Shown: one piece after another, positions 1-9,390 of the stretch
Position numbering within the stretch: the first letter of the stretch is position 1
Layout of the letters: each line of letters opens with the position of its first letter
Made by a program: the position numbers and the translations under genes
The notes under the pieces: generated by a model
Database searches by the model: none
Told to the model about the DNA's origin: nothing
The model's input: the letters and a program-made list of their open reading frames with translations, nothing else
NCBI RefSeq assembly: GCF_002979515.1
Contig: NZ_PCPA01000004.1
Location: 221,708 to 285,707 of the forward strand
DNA: 64,000 bases
Direction of reading: 5' to 3'
Origin: Microbacterium sp. MYb54
Lineage (GTDB): Bacteria > Actinomycetota > Actinomycetes > Actinomycetales > Microbacteriaceae

Positions 1-12
1 GGTGATGTTCAT
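1..12 (-). CDS. Start of a divergent gene cut by the window edge
   Basis: Only the first four codons (Met-Asn-Ile-Thr) are visible; the rest lies left of the window. The start is supported by a purine-rich ribosome binding site (AGGAGAG) three bases upstream on the minus strand. It is transcribed away from the tetR gene at 81, and a palindrome lies between them, so it is probably a target of that regulator. Such partners are often transporters, but nothing visible shows what this one is. Confidence 0.6.
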
Positions 13-28
13 GGTCTCTCCTGTCATA

Positions 29-51
29 AACTACGTACAACGTACAGAGTT
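29..51. promoter_or_regulatory. Palindromic operator between the divergent gene and tetR
   Basis: A 23-base dyad of the form AACT-N2-GTAC-N3-GTAC-N2-AGTT, exactly symmetric in both pairs of arms. It sits 30 bases upstream of the TetR start and 17 bases upstream of the divergent start, where a TetR-family dimer would block both promoters. The assignment to the adjacent regulator is inferred from position. Confidence 0.65.
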
Positions 52-80
52 AAGCGAATGAACAGCGAGGATATTCCGAG

Positions 81-809
81 ATGGCGAAGAATCTTGTGGA
101 TCTGCTCTGGCGCAACGACGCACCCGCCCGGCCGTTCGGCCGCCGTGGCCCACGGTCCCGGCACTCGACCGATGACGTGTTGGCCAGGGCGATCGAGATC
201 GCCGACGAAGGGGGATTGGACGCGCTGACGATCCGCGCTCTGGCACAGTCCCTCGAGCTCACTGCGATGTCGGTGTACACGCACGTCAACAGCCGCGCTG
301 ACCTGCTCGTGTTGATGATGGACGAGATGCACGCGCGGATGCTGGTGACTCCGATCGATGAAGCGGGGTGGCGTCGGCGGGTACGGGCCTTGGCTGAGGA
401 CAACCTCGCTCTGCTCCGCGCACACCCCTGGATGCTGGATGTCGAGGATCATCGGATCGCGCTCGGCCCTGGGACGATCGCGAAGTACGATCGCGAACTG
501 CACGCGTTCGACGAGGCAGGGCTGTCTGATGTGGACCGTGACGCGGCGCTCTCCTTCGTCGTCGACTTCGTCGAGGCCGCGGCCTCGAGGATGCACGCGA
601 GCGCGCGACGAGCGCAGTTCGGCCCGTTCTGGGCGGATGCAGGGCCGCGGCTGGCGAACTACCTCGGAGACGACCTTCCGCTCGCGCAGTCGGTCGGGCG
701 GGCCGCCGGCGAGTCGATGGGCGGACCGTATGACGCCGAGGTCGCGTGGGAGTTCGGCCTGGCGCGTGTGCTCGACGGTCTGGCCGGCATCATCTCGGAG
801 CCGCGCTGA
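81..809 (+). CDS. TetR-family transcriptional regulator
   Basis: A 242-residue DNA-binding repressor. An N-terminal three-helix HTH domain (about residues 33-76, with the typical L-T-I-R-A-L-A...S-V-Y-T-H-V pattern) is followed by a helical ligand-binding domain resembling the TetR_C_1 type common in regulators of drug-efflux operons. About 30 basic, Pro-rich residues precede the HTH, as is usual in this subgroup. It is divergent from a gene cut by the window edge, with a 23-base palindrome between them, so autoregulation plus control of that neighbour is likely. The ligand is unknown. The start is the first ATG in frame with the domain; the ribosome binding site is weak. Confidence 0.88.
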   Translation: MAKNLVDLLWRNDAPARPFGRRGPRSRHSTDDVLARAIEIADEGGLDALTIRALAQSLELTAMSVYTHVNSRADLLVLMMDEMHARMLVTPIDEAGWRRRVRALAEDNLALLRAHPWMLDVEDHRIALGPGTIAKYDRELHAFDEAGLSDVDRDAALSFVVDFVEAAASRMHASARRAQFGPFWADAGPRLANYLGDDLPLAQSVGRAAGESMGGPYDAEVAWEFGLARVLDGLAGIISEPR

Positions 810-834
810 AGGGTGAGTGCCGTGACCGAGGCGC

Positions 835-1533
835 TCAGCGGTCGGCGCTGGGCTTGACGATCGCGATGGCGCCCGTCTCGGCGGCGACCTTGCGGCGGTA
901 GATGCGGCGCTGCTCCGGCAGGGAGACGTCGAAGGTGACGGCGAGGATGCGGATCACGGTGGTCACCGCGATGCCGACGATGGCCGCGATCGTGATGGGC
1001 ATGCCCAGCGCCACGGCGATCACGATGAATGTGCAGCCTGCGCCGGCGGCGACCGCATAGAGCGAGCCGACGTGCATGATCGCAGTCGGCAGCCCCATCA
1101 GCATGTCGCGGAGCACGCTCCCGCCGACGGCTGCGCAGACGCCGATGAAGACCGCCGGTACCTCGGGGATGCCGAAGGCGAGGGCCTTACTCGTCCCGAA
1201 GGCGCCGAACATACCGATCACTACTGCGTCGAGCACGACGATCGCCGTGTTGAGGCGGGTGAAGAGTCCCGCGAGCAGCATGCCGAGGAGCGCCGCCCCA
1301 CCCGCGGTGACCAGGTACCACTGGTTCTGGAGGGTCGCGGGTGTCTGTCCGAGCAAGATGTCGCGGATCAGACCGCCACCCATGCCGATCATGATTCCGA
1401 TGATCGCGACGCCGAGCCAGTCGAGGCGTCGCTGCCCCTGGAACCCGGATGCGAACATCGCGCCCTGGACCCCGCCGAGGCCGACGCCGAGCAGGTCCGC
1501 CCACAGCGGAATGGTGAAGAGCGGTTCGGTCAC
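835..1533 (-). CDS. TRIC/UPF0126 family membrane protein
   Basis: A 232-residue integral membrane protein built of two homologous three-helix halves plus a seventh helix, as in the trimeric intracellular cation (TRIC) channel family (formerly UPF0126, YadS/YicG). The diagnostic glycine-rich G-G-x-(I/V)-R-D motif appears twice, near residues 50 and 138. Characterised bacterial TRIC proteins are K+-permeable; the role here is inferred from the family. An earlier in-frame ATG at 1575 would overlap recO. I prefer GTG at 1533 because a GAGAAT -10-like hexamer lies exactly six bases upstream, predicting a leaderless mRNA, and because it gives the normal family length. Confidence 0.85.
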   Translation of the reverse strand: MTEPLFTIPLWADLLGVGLGGVQGAMFASGFQGQRRLDWLGVAIIGIMIGMGGGLIRDILLGQTPATLQNQWYLVTAGGAALLGMLLAGLFTRLNTAIVVLDAVVIGMFGAFGTSKALAFGIPEVPAVFIGVCAAVGGSVLRDMLMGLPTAIMHVGSLYAVAAGAGCTFIVIAVALGMPITIAAIVGIAVTTVIRILAVTFDVSLPEQRRIYRRKVAAETGAIAIVKPSADR

Positions 1534-1539
1534 GCGTCC

Positions 1540-1561
1540 ATTCTCGCGCACAGAGGATAAT
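1540..1561. promoter_or_regulatory. Back-to-back -10 elements for the TRIC gene and recO
   Basis: Minus-strand GAGAAT (1545-1540) is six bases from the TRIC GTG, and plus-strand GATAAT (1556-1561) is six bases from the recO GTG. Both predict transcripts that begin at the start codon. No convincing -35 was seen. Confidence 0.45.
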
Positions 1562-1567
1562 CGAAGG

Positions 1568-2311
1568 GTGCCCACCTATCGAGACGAAGCGGTGATCCTG
1601 CGCACTCACAAGCTCGGTGAGGCGGATCGCATCGTCACGATGCTCTCGCGGCGGCATGGCAAGGTGCGTGCGGTGGCGAAAGGCGTGCGTCGCACATCGT
1701 CGAAGTTCGGCGCCAGGCTCGAACCGTTCATGGTCGCCGACGTGCAGCTCTATCAGGGGCGTTCGCTCGACATCGTGCAGCAGGCCGAGTCGCTCGGCTC
1801 GTACGGCACCGACATCGCCGCGCACTACGACCGGTTCACCGCGGCGAACGCGATGGTGGAGACTGCTGATCGTCTGAGCGATTCCGAGGCGACCCCCGAC
1901 CAGTACCTGCTCCTCGTGGGCGGGCTGCGCGCGCTGTCTCGTGGCGAACACGTCGCGCGCAGCATCCTCGACTCCTATCTGCTGCGGGTGATGTCGCTCT
2001 CGGGGTGGGCGCCATCTCTTGACGAGTGCGCGCGCTGCGGCACCCCGGGGCCGCACTCGAAGTTCGTCGCGCAGCTGGGCGGAGTCGTATGCGGGAACTG
2101 TGCTCCAGCCGGTAGCCCGCGCGTCGCCGAGAAGACGTTGACGCTGCTGCGTGCTCTGATCGCGGGGGAGTGGGACGTCATCGATGCGTCCTCGCATGCC
2201 GACACCGCAGCTGCGTCCGGACTCGTCTCCGCCTACGCCCAATGGCACCTGGAGCGCGGCATCCGCTCGCTCGCTCATGTGTCCGACATTCCTCCGGAAG
2301 GACCACGGTGA
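1568..2311 (+). CDS. recO: DNA repair protein RecO
   Basis: A 247-residue RecFOR mediator that loads RecA onto SSB-coated single-stranded DNA at gaps. The N-terminal OB fold begins with the typical Tyr-Arg-Asp-Glu-Ala-Val-Ile-Leu-Arg stretch; the helical C-terminal domain carries a zinc-binding C-x2-C pair twice (Cys154/157 and Cys175/178). Full length. The GTG at 1568 starts six bases after GATAAT. The stop overlaps the uppS start (GTGA), so the two are co-transcribed and translationally coupled, a common actinobacterial gene order. Confidence 0.95.
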   Translation: MPTYRDEAVILRTHKLGEADRIVTMLSRRHGKVRAVAKGVRRTSSKFGARLEPFMVADVQLYQGRSLDIVQQAESLGSYGTDIAAHYDRFTAANAMVETADRLSDSEATPDQYLLLVGGLRALSRGEHVARSILDSYLLRVMSLSGWAPSLDECARCGTPGPHSKFVAQLGGVVCGNCAPAGSPRVAEKTLTLLRALIAGEWDVIDASSHADTAAASGLVSAYAQWHLERGIRSLAHVSDIPPEGPR

Positions 2312-3111
2312 GCCCGAAGCCCTACACCCACAAGGACGCCGTGCCGTATCGCCCACTGGACTGGACGGGCGCGCACCCGCCGGCGTTCCCGGCCGTGCCC
2401 GAGCACGTCGCGATCGTGATGGACGGCAACGGCCGCTGGGCCAACCGCCGGGGTCTCAATCGGATCGAAGGCCACAAGGCGGGCGAGGAAGTGCTCCTCG
2501 ACGTGGTCGCCGGTGCGATCCAGGCAGGTGTGAAGCACCTCTCCGTGTACGCGTTCTCGACCGAGAACTGGGCGCGCTCTCCCGAGGAGGTCCGCTTCCT
2601 CATGGGCTACAACCGCGATGTGCTGCACCGCCGTCGTGACCAGCTCAACGAGTGGGGCGTGCGCATCCGCTGGGCCGGGCGTAAGCCGCGGCTGTGGGGC
2701 AGCGTCATCAAGGAGCTGCAGCACGCCGAGCAGCTGACTCGCGGCAACGACGTGCTCACCCTCACGATGTGCGTGAACTACGGCGGGCGGGTCGAACTCG
2801 TCGATGCGATGCGCGCGATCGCCGAAGACGTCGCAGCCGGACGAGTGAAGCCGAAGGCGATCAGCGAGAAGATGATCCGTCGGAACCTCTATGTGCCGGA
2901 CATGCCGGACGTCGATCTGTTCCTGCGCAGCTCGGGGGAGCAGCGCACCTCGAACTTCCTGCTGTGGGAGTCGGCCTACGCCGAGATGGTGTTCCTCGAC
3001 ACGCTCTGGCCCGATTTCTCGCGCGAGGAGCTCTGGCGGGCGATCGGCATCTACCTCTCGCGCGACCGTCGCTTCGGTGGCGCGATCGACGTTCCCGACG
3101 CCCCGGCCTGA
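2308..3111 (+). CDS. uppS: Isoprenyl (di-trans,poly-cis-decaprenylcistransferase) transferase UppS
   Basis: A cis-prenyltransferase of 267 residues that condenses isopentenyl diphosphate with an allylic diphosphate to make the long-chain (C50/C55) lipid carrier for peptidoglycan and other cell-wall glycans. The catalytic M-D-G-N-G-R-W-A motif is at 38-45 (Asp39), S-T-E-N-W at 84-88, and the R-S-S-G-E-Q-R-x-S-N-F pyrophosphate-binding block at 207-217. The GTG start overlaps the recO stop and has a GGAAGG ribosome binding site eight bases upstream. Actinobacteria often have a second, short-chain paralogue, so product chain length cannot be fixed from sequence alone. Its 3' end overlaps the convergent kinase gene by 61 bases. 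Confidence 0.94.
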   Translation: MSPKPYTHKDAVPYRPLDWTGAHPPAFPAVPEHVAIVMDGNGRWANRRGLNRIEGHKAGEEVLLDVVAGAIQAGVKHLSVYAFSTENWARSPEEVRFLMGYNRDVLHRRRDQLNEWGVRIRWAGRKPRLWGSVIKELQHAEQLTRGNDVLTLTMCVNYGGRVELVDAMRAIAEDVAAGRVKPKAISEKMIRRNLYVPDMPDVDLFLRSSGEQRTSNFLLWESAYAEMVFLDTLWPDFSREELWRAIGIYLSRDRRFGGAIDVPDAPA

Positions 3112-3662
3112 GCCTGCAGCCAGCGTTCGGTCTCCCGCGGATGCTGGAGCCGGACGATCGTGAGGTGCGGGAAGCGCGCCTGCAACTCGGGGAAGCGTTC
3201 TGCCCACTTGTGCAGTGTCGCCGTCTGCCACGCGAGGATGTTCTCCTCGGGGTCGTGGTTGAGCAGGTTCCACGGCCCCTTCTCCCGGTTGCCGTTCCAG
3301 AGCTCTCGTCGCAGGATGCCGCGAGCCAGGGTGCGCCTGATCAAGCGGCTGCGCACCACCCGGTACGGGTAGTCGAGCCAGAGCGCGAGCTGCGCACGTG
3401 GCGCGAGGATCTCGTCAGTGCCCTTGCTCGTGTACTGCCATTCGGTGATCCACCGGTCGTCGGCGGCGAATGCGCGCACGTCGTCGAGGAACTCGCCCCT
3501 CGGCGTCCAGTTCGCGCCATGGAACAGTCCGTCGATCTCGACGTGGCGGAGCCCCCACATGGCGCCGAGGCGGCCCGACAGGGTGGTCTTCCCCGCCCCG
3601 GAGACACCCGCCACCAGAACGCGTTCGGGTCGGAACGGCAGGGGGTCGACGGCGGAGAGCAT
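3051..3662 (-). CDS. P-loop NTPase, adenylate-kinase/topology-modulation (FlaR-like) family
   Basis: A 203-residue soluble P-loop protein with Walker [10 protein letters not shown] at 19-27 and the arrangement of small nucleotide-kinase-like ATPases often annotated as AAA family or DNA topology modulation protein. The substrate is unknown. A TAGGAT hexamer ends six bases before the ATG, so the mRNA is probably leaderless. The last 20 codons are antisense to the end of uppS (61-base convergent overlap), and the C-terminal tail is basic and Ser-rich, so it may be non-essential extension. Confidence 0.8.
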   Translation of the reverse strand: MLSAVDPLPFRPERVLVAGVSGAGKTTLSGRLGAMWGLRHVEIDGLFHGANWTPRGEFLDDVRAFAADDRWITEWQYTSKGTDEILAPRAQLALWLDYPYRVVRSRLIRRTLARGILRRELWNGNREKGPWNLLNHDPEENILAWQTATLHKWAERFPELQARFPHLTIVRLQHPRETERWLQAQAGASGTSIAPPKRRSRER

Positions 3663-3728
3663 CCGAGAATCCTAGCTGCGGCGCCTGCACCCTGGAATAG
3701 CTCACAGAACCATGCGGTTGGATGAAGT

Positions 3729-4415
3729 GTGACTGAACCCATCTCCATCGACATCTGGTCCGACATCGCCTGCCCCTGGTGCTACATCGGCAAGCGCAAC
3801 CTCGAGAAGGGTCTCGAAGCGGTCGCCGCTGACGAGGACGCACCGCAGGTCAACATCACCTTCCATTCATTCGAGCTCTCGCCCGACACCCCCGTCGACT
3901 TCGACGGCGACGAGATCGACTTCCTCGCCGGTCACAAGGGCATGCCCCGCGAGCAGGTCGAGCAGATGCTGTCGAACGTGACAGGCGTCGCCGCGAACGC
4001 GGGACTCCAGTACCGCTTCGACCTGCTGCAGCACACCAACACGGTGAAGGCGCACGAGCTGCTGCACTTCGCGAAAGCCGAGGGGCTGCAGCACGAGCTG
4101 GAGGAGCGCCTCATGTCCGCCTACTTCACCGAGGGCAAGCACGTCGGTCGCATCGATGACCTCGTCGAGCTCGCGACCGAAGTCGGCTTGGACGCTGACC
4201 GTGCGCGCGTGGCGCTGGAGAGCGAGCAGTACCTTCCGGCCGTGCGTCAGGACCAGGCCCAGGCCCGCGCATACGGCATCCAGGGCGTGCCGTTCTTCGT
4301 CGTCGACGGCCAGTACGGCATCAGCGGCGCACAGCCGCCCGCCGCGTTCGAGAACGTTCTGCGTGACCTCTGGTCCAAGCGCGGAGAGACCGAAGCGGAG
4401 ACCGCCGCGGTCTAG
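3729..4415 (+). CDS. DsbA-family (FrnE-like) thiol oxidoreductase
   Basis: A 228-residue cytoplasmic thioredoxin-fold protein. The active site C-P-W-C is at residues 15-18 in the context D-I-A-C-P-W-C-Y-I-G-K, diagnostic of the FrnE/2-hydroxychromene isomerase-like DsbA subfamily, with the helical insertion expected for this group and the cis-Pro loop (G-V-P-F-F-V-V) near residue 190. No signal peptide is present, so it likely works on cytosolic disulfides or redox stress. It starts with GTG. Its stop overlaps by four bases the stop of the convergent glutathione peroxidase gene, so two redox genes face each other. Confidence 0.9.
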   Translation: MTEPISIDIWSDIACPWCYIGKRNLEKGLEAVAADEDAPQVNITFHSFELSPDTPVDFDGDEIDFLAGHKGMPREQVEQMLSNVTGVAANAGLQYRFDLLQHTNTVKAHELLHFAKAEGLQHELEERLMSAYFTEGKHVGRIDDLVELATEVGLDADRARVALESEQYLPAVRQDQAQARAYGIQGVPFFVVDGQYGISGAQPPAAFENVLRDLWSKRGETEAETAAV

Positions 4416-4906
4416 CGGGTCAGTGCCGCCTCGATCGCGCTGACGATCTCGGGGGCGTCCGGCTTCTGCTTCGGGCGGAAGCGCAGGACGTCCCCGTCCG
4501 GCAGCACGAGGAACTTCTCGAAGTTCCACTCCACACGACCGGCCTTCCCGCCGGCGTCCGGCGCCGCCTTGAGCGCCTTGTAGAGCTCCGACGCGTTCTT
4601 GCCGTTCACCTTGACCTTGTCGTTCACCGGGAAGCTCACGCCATAGGTCGTCGAGCAGAACTCGAGGATCTCGTCGACCGAGCCCGGCTCCTGGCCGAAG
4701 AACTGGTTGCAGGGGAAGCCGACGACGGTGAAGCCACGGTCCCCGTACAGACGCTGCAGTTCTTCGAGCTGCTCGTACTGCGGCGTCAGGCCGCACTTGG
4801 ATGCGACGTTCACGACCAGCACCACGTCGGCGCCGAGGTCGTCGAGGGTCTTCTCCTCGCCCTTCGCGTCGGTGAACGGGATCGTACGGAGCGCGGAATC
4901 GGTCAT
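4412..4906 (-). CDS. Glutathione peroxidase family (thiol peroxidase)
   Basis: A 164-residue GPx-like peroxidase that reduces H2O2 or lipid hydroperoxides. The triad is present: peroxidatic Cys38 in N-V-A-S-K-C-G, Gln68 after G-F-P-C-N, and W-N-F at 127-129. Cys replaces selenocysteine, and such bacterial enzymes usually use thioredoxin or mycothiol-linked reductants rather than glutathione. A start two codons upstream (GTG 4912) is possible, but ATG at 4906 sits six bases after TAAGCT, matching the leaderless promoter pattern seen throughout this window. Convergent with the DsbA gene. Confidence 0.93.
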   Translation of the reverse strand: MTDSALRTIPFTDAKGEEKTLDDLGADVVLVVNVASKCGLTPQYEQLEELQRLYGDRGFTVVGFPCNQFFGQEPGSVDEILEFCSTTYGVSFPVNDKVKVNGKNASELYKALKAAPDAGGKAGRVEWNFEKFLVLPDGDVLRFRPKQKPDAPEIVSAIEAALTR

Positions 4907-4965
4907 ATTCACAGCTTAGATCGCAGCGTCCGCCCTGGCTCCGCGTCTGGGAGAATAGAGGGGAC

Positions 4966-6120
4966 ATGACTCTCGCCACCGCCCCAGCCCGCCCCCTCCG
5001 CATCGGTCCGATCGATCTCGACGTGCCGGTCGTCCTCGCGCCCATGGCCGGCATCACCAACACCGCTTTCCGGCGTCTGTGCCGTGAGTACGGTGCGGGG
5101 CTCTATGTGAGCGAGATGATCACCTCGCGCGCGCTCGTCGAACGCAACGAGACCACGATGCGGTTGATCCGGCACCACGAGTCGGAGACACCGCGATCCA
5201 TCCAGCTGTACGGCGTCGATCCGAAGACCATCGCCGAGGCCGTGCGCATCATCGTCGCCGAAGACCACGCCGACCACATCGACCTCAACTTCGGGTGCCC
5301 GGTGCCGAAGGTCACGCGCCGGGGCGGGGGAGCTGCCCTTCCCTGGAAGTCGAAGCTGTTCGCCGACATCGTCGACCAGGCTGTCAAGGCCGCGGGCGAC
5401 GTGCCGCTCACGGTGAAGATGCGCAAGGGCATCGACCGCGACCACCTGACCTTCCTCGAGGCGGGGCGTGCTGCTGAAGACGCCGGTGCGGCTGCCGTCG
5501 CCCTGCATGCGCGCACCGCGAGCGAGTTCTACTCCGGGTTCGCCGACTGGAACGCCATCGGTGAGCTCAAGCAGGCGGTCACGAGCATCCCGGTGCTCGG
5601 CAACGGCGACATCTGGTCCGCCGACGACGCGGTGCGCATGATGGCCGAGACCGACTGCGACGGCGTCGTGGTCGGACGTGGCTGCCTTGGGCGCCCGTGG
5701 TTGTTCGGCGAGCTCGCCACGGCTTTCGGTGGCGAGGGCAAGACGGTCGATGCGACCCTCGGGTTCGTGGCCGACGCATTCCGCCGGCACGCCGAACTCC
5801 TCGTCGAATTCTTCGAGGACGAAGACCGTGGCTGCCGCGATGTGCGCAAGCACGTGTCGTGGTACTTCAAGGGCTATCCCGTCGGCGGAGACATTCGCAC
5901 CGGGCTCGCAACCTCGTCGAGTCTGGCGGAGATCGACGACTTCCTCGGAAGACTGGATCGCACCGCCCCCTATCCCGGTGCGGATGCCGAAGGGCAGCGT
6001 GGTCGATCGGGTCACCCCAAACGAACGGCACTGCCCGACAAATGGCTGGAATCGCGGGAGCTCGCATCGTCGGCTTCGGAGATGATGCGTGGAGCGGAGA
6101 TCGAGAACAGTGGTGGTTGA
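4966..6120 (+). CDS. dusB: tRNA-dihydrouridine synthase (DusB-like)
   Basis: A 384-residue FMN/NADPH enzyme reducing uridine to dihydrouridine in tRNA D-loops. The TIM barrel begins with the family signature A-P-M-A-G-I-T (25-31); the catalytic Cys111 lies in N-F-G-C-P-V-P-K; phosphate-binding G-N-G-D-I is near 208. The C-terminal helical domain is complete. The ATG has a strong AGAGGGG ribosome binding site. It overlaps dgt by 32 bases, starting an apparent dus-dgt-dnaG transcription unit, a conserved actinobacterial arrangement. Confidence 0.93.
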   Translation: MTLATAPARPLRIGPIDLDVPVVLAPMAGITNTAFRRLCREYGAGLYVSEMITSRALVERNETTMRLIRHHESETPRSIQLYGVDPKTIAEAVRIIVAEDHADHIDLNFGCPVPKVTRRGGGAALPWKSKLFADIVDQAVKAAGDVPLTVKMRKGIDRDHLTFLEAGRAAEDAGAAAVALHARTASEFYSGFADWNAIGELKQAVTSIPVLGNGDIWSADDAVRMMAETDCDGVVVGRGCLGRPWLFGELATAFGGEGKTVDATLGFVADAFRRHAELLVEFFEDEDRGCRDVRKHVSWYFKGYPVGGDIRTGLATSSSLAEIDDFLGRLDRTAPYPGADAEGQRGRSGHPKRTALPDKWLESRELASSASEMMRGAEIENSGG

Positions 6121-7495
6121 CCCTCAGATCGGACTGCGCGCCGACGGTTACGACGCGCGAGACGCCGAGCGCTTCTTCGCCGAGACCCATCGCTCCGAAC
6201 GCAACGACTTCGCTCGTGACCGAGCGCGTGTGCTGCATTCCGCGGCGCTTCGGCGGCTCGCAGCGAAGACACAGGTGCTGAGCCCGGCGAGCACGGCAGA
6301 CTTCGCACGCAACCGGCTCACGCATTCGCTCGAGGTCGCACAGGTCGGGCGCGAGCTCGCCGTCGCGCTCGGCGTCTCTGCCGATGTCGTCGACACCGCC
6401 TGCCTCAGCCATGACCTGGGGCATCCGCCGTTCGGCCATAACGGCGAGCGCGCGCTCAACGAATGGGCCGAGCACATCGGCGGCTTCGAGGGGAACGCCC
6501 AGTCGCTGCGCATCCTCTCCCGACTCGAGGCGAAGGTGCTCGACGACCATGACCGCTCGGTCGGGCTGAATCTGACCCGTGCCAGCCTCGACGCGACGTG
6601 CAAGTACCCGTGGACGGTCGACAGTCCGGTGCCGGATCCCGGTGGGCGTCTGAAGTTCGGGGTGTACCCGGAGGACGAGGCCGTCTTCCGTTGGATGCGC
6701 GAGGGTGCTCCAGGGCGCCTGCGCTGCATCGAGGCCGAGATCATGGATCTCTCCGATGACATCGCCTACTCGGTGCACGACTTCGAGGACGCGATCGTCA
6801 ACGGCTACGTCGATGTCGCGCAACTCGCCGACCCGCACGCGCACGACGCACTCGTCGGACGGATCCAGCAGTGGGTGGGTTACGACTTCACCCGAGACGA
6901 ACTGGCCGATGCTCTCTACCGCCTGTCGTCGCAGCCGATGTGGCTCGCATCCTTCGACCGTTCGAGGCAGGCTCTCGCCCGGCTCAAGAACCTCACGAGC
7001 GACCTGATCGGTCGCTTCGCCCGCGCTGCCGTCTCCGCCACCACCGACGCATACGGGACGACGGCGCTGGTGCGCTACAACGCCCATGTCGTCGTGCCGC
7101 GCGTGATCGAGGTCGAGATCGCCGTGCTCAAGGGGATCATGGGTCAGGCGATCGTGACGATCGAGGCGCGCAAGGGCGTGTACAAAGAGCAGCGGCGAGT
7201 GCTGAAGAGGCTAGGCGATGCCCTCTGGTCGACCGATGCCCTGTGGTCGGCGGGATCCGATGTGCTCGAGCCCGCATTCGCAGCGGACTTCATCGCAGCC
7301 GAAGACGACGCCGAGCGGGCCAGGGTCGTCGTCGACCAGATCGCGAGCCTCACGGATCAGAGCGCGATCGACTGGCACAACCGGCTGGTGGGGGAGATCG
7401 ATCCCGCCGAGGTCGGCATCTGGACGCCCCGTCATGCCCGTCCCGGCGCCGGCGCGCACGCCGAAAGGCGGCCTGTCGCCGAAGGGGCGCGCTGA
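6089..7495 (+). CDS. dgt: Deoxyguanosinetriphosphate triphosphohydrolase-like protein
   Basis: A 468-residue HD-domain dNTPase converting dGTP (or dNTPs) to nucleoside plus triphosphate, thereby tuning dNTP pools. The metal-binding residues are visible: H79 in R-L-T-H-S-L-E-V, and H108-D109 in [12 protein letters not shown]. It starts with GTG at 6089, inside the end of dus, with GGAG seven bases upstream; GTG codons at 6110 and 6113 are alternatives. The stop overlaps the dnaG start by one base, so pool control and primase are co-expressed. Confidence 0.92.
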   Translation: MERRSRTVVVDPQIGLRADGYDARDAERFFAETHRSERNDFARDRARVLHSAALRRLAAKTQVLSPASTADFARNRLTHSLEVAQVGRELAVALGVSADVVDTACLSHDLGHPPFGHNGERALNEWAEHIGGFEGNAQSLRILSRLEAKVLDDHDRSVGLNLTRASLDATCKYPWTVDSPVPDPGGRLKFGVYPEDEAVFRWMREGAPGRLRCIEAEIMDLSDDIAYSVHDFEDAIVNGYVDVAQLADPHAHDALVGRIQQWVGYDFTRDELADALYRLSSQPMWLASFDRSRQALARLKNLTSDLIGRFARAAVSATTDAYGTTALVRYNAHVVVPRVIEVEIAVLKGIMGQAIVTIEARKGVYKEQRRVLKRLGDALWSTDALWSAGSDVLEPAFAADFIAAEDDAERARVVVDQIASLTDQSAIDWHNRLVGEIDPAEVGIWTPRHARPGAGAHAERRPVAEGAR

Positions 7496-9354
7496 TGCCG
7501 AGGATCCTGCAGGCCGACGTCGACGAGGTCAAGGCGCGCACGAACATCGCCGACATCGTCGGTGAGCGCGTCGCACTCAAGTCGGCGGGCGTCGGATCGC
7601 TCAAGGGATTGTGTCCCTTCCACGACGAGAAGAGCCCGAGCTTCCATGTGCGCCAGCAGGTGGGGTATTACCACTGCTTCGGCTGCGGAGAGTCAGGGGA
7701 CGTCTACTCCTTCCTGCGCGAGATGGACCATGTCAGCTTCACTGAGGCGGTAGAACGTCTCGCCGGTCGCATCGGCTACACGCTGCACTACGAAGACGGG
7801 GGAGCGGCGCCCGAGACCAGCGGTCGCAGCCGGCTCTACGCGGCGAACACCGCTGCGGCAGAGTTCTTCCGCGCACAGCTACTCACGGCTGATGCCGAGG
7901 CTGGTCGACGCTTCCTCGGTGAACGTGGCTTCGACGCCGGTGCGGCAGCGCATTTCGGTGTCGGCTTCGCGCCGCGGGGCTGGGACGGCATGCTCAAGGC
8001 GCTCACCGCGCAGGGGTTCACCCGCGAGGAGCTCAGCAACGCCGGTCTGGTCTCGACCGGGCAGCGCGGTGTCTATGACCGGTTCCGCGGGCGCCTGGTG
8101 TGGCCGATCCGCGATGTGTCCGGGCAGACCATCGGCTTCGGTGCGCGCAAGCTCTTCGACGACGACAACGGTCCGAAGTACCTGAACACGCCGGAGACGC
8201 CGATCTACAAGAAGGCCCAGGTGCTCTACGGGCTCGACCTCGCCAAGCGCGACATCGCGCGCGGAGACCCTCGCCGGGTCGTCGTCGTCGAGGGGTACAC
8301 CGACGTGATGGCCTGCCACCTCGCCGGCCTCACCACGGCGATAGCGACCTGTGGCACGGCCTTCGGGACCGAGCACATCAAGGTGCTGCGCCGGGTGATG
8401 GGTGATGACAACGCATCGGGCGAGGTCGTCTTCACGTTCGACGGTGACGAGGCGGGCCAGAAGGCGGCGCTGCGTGCCTTCACGGAAGACGACAGGTTCA
8501 ACGCGCAGACATTCGTCGCGGTCGCCCCCGATGGACTCGATCCGTGCGACATGCGCCTCCAGCGCGGAGATGCGGCCGTGCGTGGGCTGATGGACACCAA
8601 GCAGCCGATGTTCGAGTTCGCGATCGACCGCAAGCTCGGGGGCTTCGACCTCTCGACCGTCGAAGGGCGGGTCGGTGCCCTCCGTGCGGCGGCTCCCATC
8701 GTGGCGGAGATCCGCGACCAGCTTCTGCGGCCGGGGTACGAGCGCGTCCTGGCACGCCGGCTCGGGATGGACCCGACCGAGGTGCGCAGCGAGGTCGAGC
8801 GTGCGGCCCGTGGCGGATACGCGCCGCAGCCCGTGCGTCGAGAGGCCCCGCAGATCGACCCGGAGACGGGGGCGCCGGTGGTCGCGCCTGTCACGCTGGC
8901 AAGCCTCCCGCGCACCCCTGATGTGGCTGTCGAGCGCGATGCGCTGATGGGCGCTCTGCAATACGGGCATCAGGTGGATCAGCCGCTCCTGAATCGTGCG
9001 TTGGGCACCCCCTTCCGGACCCCGGGTCTGGACGCTGTGCGTGAAGCGATCGCAGCGGCCCCCGATCGCACGAGGGCCGGGTGGGTGACAGAAGCTGTGA
9101 ACAGCGTCCGTGAGCCGTATCGCTCGCTCGCAGGGGAGTTGCTGATGACGCCGTTCCCTGCACGCGACGAAGAGCGAGCGGTCGCCACCGTGGCAGACCT
9201 CACCCGCCGACTCGTCCTGCGCCAGCTCGAGCACGAGAAGCAAGAGCTCCTCGGTGCCGTGCAGCGCGTGCCGGCAGACTCCGACGGCGGTCGTGCCCTG
9301 CGGATGCGTCTGCGCGATATCGACGCGGAACGCCAACGCTTCGCCGAGTCGTAA
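7495..9354 (+). CDS. dnaG: DNA primase
   Basis: A 619-residue primase that makes RNA primers for replication. The N-terminal CHC2 zinc ribbon has Cys40, His43, Cys61 and Cys64; the TOPRIM catalytic core carries V-V-E-G-Y-T-D-V near residue 263 and F-D-G-D-E-A-G near 314; the C-terminal helicase-binding region follows. Full length. The ATG overlaps the dgt TGA by one base, indicating translational coupling. Confidence 0.96.
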   Translation: MPRILQADVDEVKARTNIADIVGERVALKSAGVGSLKGLCPFHDEKSPSFHVRQQVGYYHCFGCGESGDVYSFLREMDHVSFTEAVERLAGRIGYTLHYEDGGAAPETSGRSRLYAANTAAAEFFRAQLLTADAEAGRRFLGERGFDAGAAAHFGVGFAPRGWDGMLKALTAQGFTREELSNAGLVSTGQRGVYDRFRGRLVWPIRDVSGQTIGFGARKLFDDDNGPKYLNTPETPIYKKAQVLYGLDLAKRDIARGDPRRVVVVEGYTDVMACHLAGLTTAIATCGTAFGTEHIKVLRRVMGDDNASGEVVFTFDGDEAGQKAALRAFTEDDRFNAQTFVAVAPDGLDPCDMRLQRGDAAVRGLMDTKQPMFEFAIDRKLGGFDLSTVEGRVGALRAAAPIVAEIRDQLLRPGYERVLARRLGMDPTEVRSEVERAARGGYAPQPVRREAPQIDPETGAPVVAPVTLASLPRTPDVAVERDALMGALQYGHQVDQPLLNRALGTPFRTPGLDAVREAIAAAPDRTRAGWVTEAVNSVREPYRSLAGELLMTPFPARDEERAVATVADLTRRLVLRQLEHEKQELLGAVQRVPADSDGGRALRMRLRDIDAERQRFAES

Positions 9355-9390
9355 CCCCGACCGGGATCGTGCAGAGGGCAGGATGGATAC

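Noticed and set aside
1076..1567. Extension of recO by about 164 codons upstream
   Set aside because: The extension is antisense to the TRIC gene; the GTG at 1568 follows a good -10 and gives the right length.
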